From: Paraburkholderia fungorum
GTDB lineage: Bacteria > Pseudomonadota > Gammaproteobacteria > Burkholderiales > Burkholderiaceae
DNA length: 64,000 nt
Assembly (NCBI RefSeq): GCF_902833645.1
Contig: NZ_CADFGE010000014.1
Location: 62,001-126,000 of the forward strand
Direction: 5' to 3'
The position numbers and the translations under genes were made by a program. The notes under the pieces were generated by a model. That model was not told the origin of the DNA, did no database searches, and saw only the letters and a program-made list of their open reading frames with translations. This document shows, piece after piece, positions 58,701 through 64,000 of this stretch (its first letter is position 1; each line of letters begins with the position of its first letter).

Positions 58701-59979
58701 CTTCGATCACATAGTTCGCCACCATGCCGCGGGGATTGAAGCGCACCAGATTGTTCAGCAACGGACGCGGCAATGGCAGCGCGCGGCTGAATTCCGCGAG
58801 GATGCCCAGATCGACGCGGTCACCGCTGAAGCTGACGAGTTGCCCATGCTGCTGCGACGCGGTCCGGAAGCGGCCGTTCAACGTGGAGAGCGCGAGGGTG
58901 CGGGTCAGCGGCGTGCCGTCGTCGAGCGGCGGCTGGCCGAGCTCGGCGCGCAGATTATTGAGCTGCAGCGTGTAGTCGCCCTGGTCGGCCGTGACGTGCC
59001 ACGAGAAGTTGGCGATCGGCACGTCCAGCTTCGGCTGGGTCGGGCGGACCCGCATCGAGACATTCGTGCCGGCCAGTTGCCCGCTCGCCGAGGTCATGCG
59101 GCCGTCGGCGAAGTCGCCCCAGATCGCATTGTCGATGCGGCCGGCGAAGGTCTCGATCGGGAAATTGATGTAACGCGCGAGAGTCGGCAGATCGACCGGA
59201 CCGGTCGACATGTAAACCTCGCCGGCCCAGTTGACCGGTTTGCCGATCGCGGAGAGGCGGGCGTGTTTGAAATGGGTGCGGAAGTCGATCGGCCCGTGCA
59301 GCACCTGGCCGTCGGCGGGCGCCTGCAACGCCAGCCGGTGATCGTAGCCCTCGTTGAGAATCGCGATCCGGATGTCGCGCAGGGCGAGCTCCGGCGCTTG
59401 ATGTTGGGCATCGCGCCAGCGCAGCACCCCGCCGCGCACCACGATGGCCTGTTGGCGCAGGAGCCACGTGGACAAGGTGTCGTTGCCGCTGTGCCGGGTC
59501 GGCACCGGCACCCCTGCAACCGAGATCACGCCGTCGCCACTGCGCGACACCAACACGTCGGGCTGATCGACGATCAGGCTGGAAAGCGCGGGATGGAACT
59601 GCCAGAGGGACTTCCACGAAAGCGTGGCGGTGGCGTGCGGAATGGTCAGCGCCGCTTTGCCGTCAGGAGCGCGGATTACAAGGTCGGTGACGTCGAGGCC
59701 GGGCTGAAAACCGCTCCAGTACGGCGCGAGCTTGCCGATGGTGAACTGCGCGTGCAGCTTTTCGGAGACCGTGGCTTCGATGCGCGGCCGGAACGAATCG
59801 ACACGCGGCAACACGACGTAACGGAGGCCGAGAAAGAGACTCGCCGCGATGAAGTACAGGACGAGGGCCAGCGCGAGGACCACGCGAAGGGTCCGACGCA
59901 GCACGATGTGGTCGCTTCCGCTCGCAGGCCGGACCTGCCCTGTTTCGTGCGGGTCGGCGGATTCGTTTCGCTCGGACAT
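55768..59979 (-). CDS. yhdP: AsmA-like phospholipid transport protein YhdP
   Basis: Very large envelope protein of 1403 residues. One N-terminal membrane helix (VVLALALVLYFIAASLFLGL, about residues 33-52) is followed by a long repeating beta-groove (chorein/RBG-like) that spans the periplasm. In E. coli YhdP, TamB and YdbH carry phospholipids to the outer membrane. DUF3971 and AsmA-like C-terminal segments are recognisable. The start at 59979 (MSERNESADPHETGQ) is chosen; the frame is open to 60258 but overlaps the glnE start region. It is the first gene of yhdP-nitrilase-tldD and is divergent from glnE (197 bp). Confidence 0.94.
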   Translation of the reverse strand: MSERNESADPHETGQVRPASGSDHIVLRRTLRVVLALALVLYFIAASLFLGLRYVVLPRVDSFRPRIEATVSEKLHAQFTIGKLAPYWSGFQPGLDVTDLVIRAPDGKAALTIPHATATLSWKSLWQFHPALSSLIVDQPDVLVSRSGDGVISVAGVPVPTRHSGNDTLSTWLLRQQAIVVRGGVLRWRDAQHQAPELALRDIRIAILNEGYDHRLALQAPADGQVLHGPIDFRTHFKHARLSAIGKPVNWAGEVYMSTGPVDLPTLARYINFPIETFAGRIDNAIWGDFADGRMTSASGQLAGTNVSMRVRPTQPKLDVPIANFSWHVTADQGDYTLQLNNLRAELGQPPLDDGTPLTRTLALSTLNGRFRTASQQHGQLVSFSGDRVDLGILAEFSRALPLPRPLLNNLVRFNPRGMVANYVIEVERGKPESGEAGSDHRPSGTEPIERYRFKGDLQGISFAAQEPPPGLTPLNHPRAGIPGIENLWGSVDADEKHGTATLDTSKVAITFPGVFDDPRLKFDRLHGRADWTITPKAPGENHPAFTVKLADFGVSNADADATATANYSNPGHGRGSLDLKAEFQRAQVTRIVRYMPTSVSEKLRIYLGHGLQAGTSHGATIEIHGDLTKFPYSRAPEAGIFHIVAPFKGGKFDPSPYPPRKMKNGTPNVWPPLDGIDGMFELKQNVLRFDIDRAHYKRVALNKVNGKIDDLGTKSSDLVITGNGRGPLADMLDYVNESSLGIMSKHATEKVRAEGPAALALKLTVPRTPKPHIGVEGAVGFQNNRLTVDNVPPLSQLNGKVRFTEHTAQLDRLSGQFLGGDVHADGGLKQDGTYSLALGGHIAVDAARGLNLHGPAAEVLTRMSGSAPYALNVRGAKGRLPEVTANSDLSGLALDFPAPFDKPVGTPMPLRFAVKPSTDAGEAGLERADLTFGPIVATYLLRYEPKAGPKTPPTVVRGAIGVNKPADLPSDGVIATVDVEAFDADAWRALLTQMRNKDAPTPSPGAAAAPAAPNPALAQFLPNRFALHIGTLTLLKRHWDSVIVGASHADGKWQANIASNQVSGHVSWLPGANKASPGTLQARFARVVIPSVTDRDLLGQAMSAPAQNMPSIDLVVNELIVRNRNIGRLEVDAHNFEEDGVPVWQLDKLDITNPAATLSATANWRTSTGLGNTADEATPRRTVFDFKLDIKDAGALLERFGQPHTLKSGNGTLSGKVVWRGGPTAIDYPTLNGNLAVDLRHGQILKVDPGVAKLLGVLSLQSLERFATLNFRDVIGEGLPFEHVTGTGEIHNGIGRTENFEMVTAPARAEMKGSVDLAQETQDLHVQIVPTVSAGAAVIAATVINPLLGLGALVADLAFSKSVSTAFAREYAITGSWSKPHVERVKSDRGKMDVPASTVGAH

Positions 59980-60176
59980 GCTGCGGCGGGTGGGCGTATG
60001 GTAGTTTTGCGAATTAACGACGAAATGTAACACACGGGAAAGCGTCGGCGGACCTCCGGCAAACCCTTTCTGCATGCCGTCTCGCGACCTGCGCGAGGTT
60101 GCCCGGCTGCGCCTCGACCCGTGTGCTGCAGCGAACTGAACCACGCTGTTAAAGCAACGAGCGAGCCAGACCCTAG

Positions 60177-62969
60177 ATGACTGACGCCACACTCCTGAGT
60201 TCCAGCTATTCACATTATGCGGCGCGTGCCGCGGCGGCCCGTCCGCAAATCGTGGCACAGGTGGCGGCGCTCGCGTCCGCGCCTCTCACGCGCGAGCGGA
60301 TCGACGCGCGCTTTGACGCGCTGTGCGCCGAGGGCGCCGACGCGGGCGGCGGCCCGTTGAGCGAGGATGCACTCAAACGGGCCTTGCGCCGGTTGCGCAC
60401 CGAAGTATTTTGCGCCGTGATGGAGCGCGACCTGGCGGGCGAGGCGGATGTCGCCGAAGTCACCGGCGCGATGACCGATCTGGCGGAGACGACGATCCAG
60501 CGCGCCCTGGCGGTTGTGTCGGCCGAACTCGAAGCGCTTTACGGCGAACCGCGCGGACCGCAGGGCGAGCGCCTTGCGCTCGGCGTGGTCGGAATGGGCA
60601 AGCTGGGCGGGCGTGAGTTGAATGTGTCGTCGGATATCGACCTGATCTTCGTCTATGAAGAAGACGGCGAGACCGCCGGCGGTCAGCGTTCGCCGATCGC
60701 GACGCAGGACTTTTTTACACGGCTCGGTAAGCGCCTGATCGGCGCGCTGGCCGAAGTGACTGCCGACGGTTACGTATTCCGGGTCGATATGCGTTTGCGG
60801 CCGAACGGCGATTCAGGGCCGCTCGTGTGCAGCCTCGGCATGCTCGAAGAATATTTCTACGTGCAGGGCCGCGAGTGGGAACGCTATGCCTGGATCAAGG
60901 GCCGGCTCGTGTCCGAAGGCGCGAGCGAGGCGGCCGTGCGGCTGCAGAAGCAGCTCGACGCGATCGTCACGCCGTTTGTCTATCGGCGTTATCTCGACTT
61001 CGGCGTGATCAGCGCGATTCGCGCGCTGCATTTGCAGATTCGCCAGGAAGCGCAGCGGCGCGCCTCGATGCGGCCCGACAAGGCTGACGACATCAAGCTG
61101 GGCCGTGGCGGCATCCGCGAAATCGAATTTAGCGCGCAGGTATTTCAGCTGATTCGGGGCGGCCAGGATGCCGGCTTCCGGGTGCGTCCGACGCTCGCCG
61201 TCTTGCGGCATGCAGCAACGCAGGGGCTGATCGATACGTCGGTTTGCGTGAAACTGTCGCAGGCGTATCGCTTCCTGCGCGAACTCGAGCACCGCCTGCA
61301 ATACCGCAACGACGCGCAAACCCATGCGATGCCGGTCGATCCCGAGGAGCGCGTGGCGCTCGCGCACGCCATGGGCTGCGACGATTATGCTGCGCTGATG
61401 CTCAAGCTCGACGCGCACCGCGAGTTCGTCGAGCAGCAGTTCGACCAGATTTTCGCCGACAAGGTGAGCGGCCGCGACGGGTGCGGCGCACGGGAAGACG
61501 GCGCGGCGACCTGGGTCTGGAGCAGCGCGCTCGCCGACGATAGCGCCGACGAAGCGCTGCGCGCGCGCCTGATTGAACTGGGCGTGCCCGAGCCGGGCGA
61601 ACTGCTGGCGCGTTTGCGCGCGGTGTGGCAGTCGTCGCGTTACGCGGGGCTTGCCGAACGCAGCCGGCAGCGCTTCGACATCGTCGCGCAGCGTGCGCTG
61701 GAAGCCGCGCAGACGCTGGAGCCGCCCGAACGGCGTGGCGATACATTGGCGCGCCTGTTCGACCTGCTCGAAGCCGTGAGCCGGCGCGGTGCGTACCTTG
61801 CGCTGCTAACGGAATATCCACAGGCGCTGCATCGGGTGCTGTCGGTGCTGGGCGGCTCGCGCTGGGCTGCCGGTTACCTGATCCGCCATCCGCAATTGCT
61901 CGACGAACTTCTCGACGACGAGGCAATGGACAGTCCGTTCGACTGGCCCGAATTCAAGCGCACACTGCGTTTGCGTCTGGCCGCGGCGGACGGTGTCGAG
62001 CAACAGATGGACCTGCTGCGCCACGCGCACCAAGCCGAGGTGTTCCGCATCCTGTTGATCGATCTGGCCGGCCGGCTGAGCGTCGAACATGTGAGCGACC
62101 GTTTGTCCGAACTCGCCGACGCGGTGCTCGACGTCACGCTCGAAGCGGTCTGGAAGCAGTTGGCCAAACGCCATCGCGAGGTGCCGAAGTTCGCGGTGAT
62201 TGCCTACGGCAAGCTGGGTGGCAAGGAACTGGGTTACGCGTCCGACCTCGACGTCATCTTCCTCTACGACGATCCGGACGATGCCGCCGCCGACGTCTAC
62301 GCCACCTACACCCGCCGCCTCATCACCTGGCTGACGACGGCCACCGGCGCGGGTACCTTGTTCGATGTCGACTTGCGGTTGCGGCCGAACGGCGAGTCGG
62401 GTCTGCTCGTCACCGATCTGGATGCGTTCCGCCGCTATCAATTACGCGAAGGCGACGCCGCCAATACCGCCTGGGTGTGGGAGCATCAGGCGCTGACCCG
62501 AGCGCGCTACTGCGCGGGCGACGCTGAAATCGGCGCGAAATTCGAACTGATCCGCGAGCAGGTGCTGACCACGCCGCGCGAAGCCGCGCCGCTTGCGAAG
62601 GAAATCGTCGAAATGCGCGAGCGTGTCGAGGCGGGTCACCCGAACCGGACGGCGCTGTTCGACCTGAAGCACGATCGTGGCGGCATGGTCGATATCGAAT
62701 TCACCGTGCAGTACTGGGTGCTGCTGCACGCGGCGAGCGATCCGGAACTGATCCGCAATACCGGCAACATTGCGTTGCTGCGCGAAGTATCGCGCTTCGG
62801 CTTGATGAGTGAAGAGGAAGCGGAGACGGTCGGCGCGGCTTACCGGACCTACCGGAAGTTGCAGCACAAGCTGCGTCTCGACGGGATGGAGAAGGCTCGG
62901 GTCGATCCGGCCTTGGTGGTGACTGAGCGTGAGGCGGTGCTGGGGCTTTGGAAGCGGGTGTTCGGCTGA
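60177..62969 (+). CDS. glnE: Bifunctional glutamine synthetase adenylyltransferase/deadenylase
   Basis: GlnE adds AMP to, and removes it from, glutamine synthetase in response to PII and glutamine. It has 930 residues, near the usual 946. It has two nucleotidyltransferase domains: the N-terminal deadenylase with GVVGMGKLGGRELNVSSDIDLIF (near residues 140-160) and the C-terminal adenylylase with YGKLGGKELGYASDLDVIFLYD (near 680-700). Both Gly-Asp-x-Asp sites are intact. It lies between yhdP (divergent) and recN (convergent). Confidence 0.96.
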   Translation: MTDATLLSSSYSHYAARAAAARPQIVAQVAALASAPLTRERIDARFDALCAEGADAGGGPLSEDALKRALRRLRTEVFCAVMERDLAGEADVAEVTGAMTDLAETTIQRALAVVSAELEALYGEPRGPQGERLALGVVGMGKLGGRELNVSSDIDLIFVYEEDGETAGGQRSPIATQDFFTRLGKRLIGALAEVTADGYVFRVDMRLRPNGDSGPLVCSLGMLEEYFYVQGREWERYAWIKGRLVSEGASEAAVRLQKQLDAIVTPFVYRRYLDFGVISAIRALHLQIRQEAQRRASMRPDKADDIKLGRGGIREIEFSAQVFQLIRGGQDAGFRVRPTLAVLRHAATQGLIDTSVCVKLSQAYRFLRELEHRLQYRNDAQTHAMPVDPEERVALAHAMGCDDYAALMLKLDAHREFVEQQFDQIFADKVSGRDGCGAREDGAATWVWSSALADDSADEALRARLIELGVPEPGELLARLRAVWQSSRYAGLAERSRQRFDIVAQRALEAAQTLEPPERRGDTLARLFDLLEAVSRRGAYLALLTEYPQALHRVLSVLGGSRWAAGYLIRHPQLLDELLDDEAMDSPFDWPEFKRTLRLRLAAADGVEQQMDLLRHAHQAEVFRILLIDLAGRLSVEHVSDRLSELADAVLDVTLEAVWKQLAKRHREVPKFAVIAYGKLGGKELGYASDLDVIFLYDDPDDAAADVYATYTRRLITWLTTATGAGTLFDVDLRLRPNGESGLLVTDLDAFRRYQLREGDAANTAWVWEHQALTRARYCAGDAEIGAKFELIREQVLTTPREAAPLAKEIVEMRERVEAGHPNRTALFDLKHDRGGMVDIEFTVQYWVLLHAASDPELIRNTGNIALLREVSRFGLMSEEEAETVGAAYRTYRKLQHKLRLDGMEKARVDPALVVTEREAVLGLWKRVFG

Positions 62970-63010
62970 GGACTGGAGTCTGCGTCTGAACTGAACGGCT
63001 GGATGACTGA

Positions 63011-63046
63011 CGCGAAGGCAAGCGGCGCTGCCTTCGCGCGTTTTCC
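63011..63046 (+). terminator. Intrinsic terminator after glnE
   Basis: A 10-bp stem, CGCGAAGGCA/TGCCTTCGCG, with an 8-nt loop, is followed by CGTTTTCC, 42 bp after the glnE stop. The T-tract is short. Confidence 0.7.
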
Positions 63047-63138
63047 GACGAACGGTCGCGGCGGCTTCACAGCGGCTCCCGATCGGCTCCCCAGCGGCCC
63101 GCGGTCGGCTCCCGCTCGGGTTCCCGGCCGACGAAAGG

Positions 63139-64000
63139 CTAGGCCGCCAGCATTTCCTTGGCGTGTTTGCGCGTCGTCGCGGTGATCTCCAGCCCGCCGA
63201 GCATCCGCGCGACTTCTTCGACGCGGCTTGCGCGGTCGAGCGGCGTCACGCTGCTGACCGTGCCGCCCTTGCCGTTGCCCGACTTCGCCACCTGGAAATG
63301 ATGGTCGCCACGCGCGGCGACCTGCGGCAAATGCGTGACGCACAGCACCTGACGCGCCTGTCCCAGTTGATGCAGCAGCCGTCCAACCACTTCGGCGACG
63401 CCGCCGCCGATGCCGGTATCCACTTCGTCGAAGATCAGCGTTGGAGTCGGACTCGCGGCGCTCGCGATGACCGCCAATGCAAGACTGATCCGCGCCAGTT
63501 CGCCGCCTGAAGCAACTTTCGCGAGCGGCCGCAGCGGTACGCCGGCGTGACCGGCGACGCGGAATTCGACCTGCTCGAGCCCATGTGCGCCGCCTTCCGG
63601 CAGCTGCACCAGCGCTACTTCGAAGCTGCCGCCTTTCATCGACAGTTCCTGCATGCCGGTGGTCACGGCGGCGCCCAGGGCCTTGCCGGCCTTGGCGCGC
63701 GCCTTTGACAGTTTTTTCGCTTCGGTGAGGAAGGCTTCTTTTGCCTTGGCTTCGGCCGCATGCAGGCTGTCGAGATCGGCGGCCGCGTCGAGCGCGGCGA
63801 GTTGCGCGCGACGCGCTTCGTGCTCTTGCGGCAGCGTCTCGGGTTGCAGGCGGAATTTGCGCGCGGCCGAGTGCAGCGCGTCCAGACGCTTTTCGACCTG
63901 GGCGAGCCGGTCCGGATCCAGTTCGAGCTTTTGCGCGTAGTGGCTGAGCGAATAAGCCGCTTCCTGTAACTGGATCTCGGCCGGCTCCAGCGCCGCCAGC
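63139..64000 (-). CDS. recN: DNA repair protein RecN (5' part outside the window)
   Basis: SMC-like ATPase of double-strand-break repair. Only the C-terminal 286 residues are here: the end of the long coiled coil (EKRLDALHSAARKFRLQ), then PLAKVASGGELARISLAL (ABC signature), TLIFDEVDTGIGG (Walker B), VLCVTHLPQVAARGDHHFQV and EEVARMLGG. The frame is open to the window edge. It is convergent with glnE. Confidence 0.96.
   Translation of the reverse strand, partial: LAALEPAEIQLQEAAYSLSHYAQKLELDPDRLAQVEKRLDALHSAARKFRLQPETLPQEHEARRAQLAALDAAADLDSLHAAEAKAKEAFLTEAKKLSKARAKAGKALGAAVTTGMQELSMKGGSFEVALVQLPEGGAHGLEQVEFRVAGHAGVPLRPLAKVASGGELARISLALAVIASAASPTPTLIFDEVDTGIGGGVAEVVGRLLHQLGQARQVLCVTHLPQVAARGDHHFQVAKSGNGKGGTVSSVTPLDRASRVEEVARMLGGLEITATTRKHAKEMLAA

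Noticed and set aside
57892..60030. 712-codon plus-strand frame
   Set aside because: It is antisense to yhdP; the composition is typical of a mirror frame.
1..64000. tRNA, rRNA, prophage or insertion-sequence genes
   Set aside because: No cloverleaf with a CCA end, rRNA-like stretch, transposase or phage structural gene was recognised on reading both strands; a dedicated scan was not possible.

Overview
The window is high-GC chromosomal DNA from a betaproteobacterium, most likely Burkholderiaceae and probably Paraburkholderia. The evidence is the core-gene set and its order: queA-tgt-yajC-secD-secF, recG-oxyR-catalase-dps, yhdP-nitrilase-tldD-aroG and glnE/recN. A large intergenic inverted repeat of a type I associate with Paraburkholderia genomes points the same way. 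The genus is inference from memory; no database was consulted. Nothing looks like a prophage, an insertion sequence, a CRISPR array, or an rRNA or tRNA gene. Almost all of the sequence is ordinary core genome, so the interest lies mainly between the genes.

1-7.6 kb (minus strand): glyS (3' end cut by the window edge) and glyQ, an FkbM-type methyltransferase with its own terminator, a membrane-anchored glutamate-synthase-like FMN protein, mnmA and a Nudix hydrolase. 7.9-10.9 kb (plus): three-gene proton-translocating transhydrogenase pntAA-pntAB-pntB. 11.0-16.1 kb (minus): a VOC/WYL-regulator pair with a palindromic operator candidate, an RlmL-type rRNA methyltransferase and a Gcr-type 'site-specific recombinase' that looks like a membrane protein. 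16.1-16.7 kb: a 543-bp inverted-repeat element. 16.7-20.5 kb (minus): pqiA-pqiA'-pqiB-pqiC, an envelope lipid-trafficking operon. 20.9-24.3 kb (plus): cytochrome b561, two periplasmic YceI proteins and an MFS symporter.

24.4-30.4 kb (minus): the preprotein-translocase accessory and queuosine operon. 30.6-36.7 kb (plus): recG, then a peroxide-defence block with oxyR, a small ORF, a monofunctional catalase, a second small membrane ORF and dps, with OxyR-like sites before oxyR and before the first small ORF. 36.9-40.2 kb (minus): a two-partner secretion pair whose exoprotein is very short and ends in a charged coiled coil. 40.5-48.7 kb: ubiA (plus), then proC, yggS, glycolate oxidase glcD/glcE/glcF and a second FAD-linked 2-hydroxyacid dehydrogenase (minus). 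48.9-50.8 kb (plus): a PduO-type adenosyltransferase and flavohaemoglobin hmp with an NsrR-like operator. 50.8-51.5 kb (minus): a higBA-type toxin-antitoxin pair.

51.7-60.0 kb (minus): aroG, tldD, nitrilase and yhdP. The aroG upstream region carries what reads as a complete transcription attenuator: a near-consensus promoter, a 22-codon leader peptide with seven consecutive aromatic codons (Phe, Tyr and Trp), and four mutually exclusive pairing segments ending in a terminator with nine T. This is the most striking signal in the window, because it would couple DAHP synthase expression to charging of all three aromatic tRNAs. 60.2-64 kb: glnE (plus) and the 3' part of recN (minus, running off the window).
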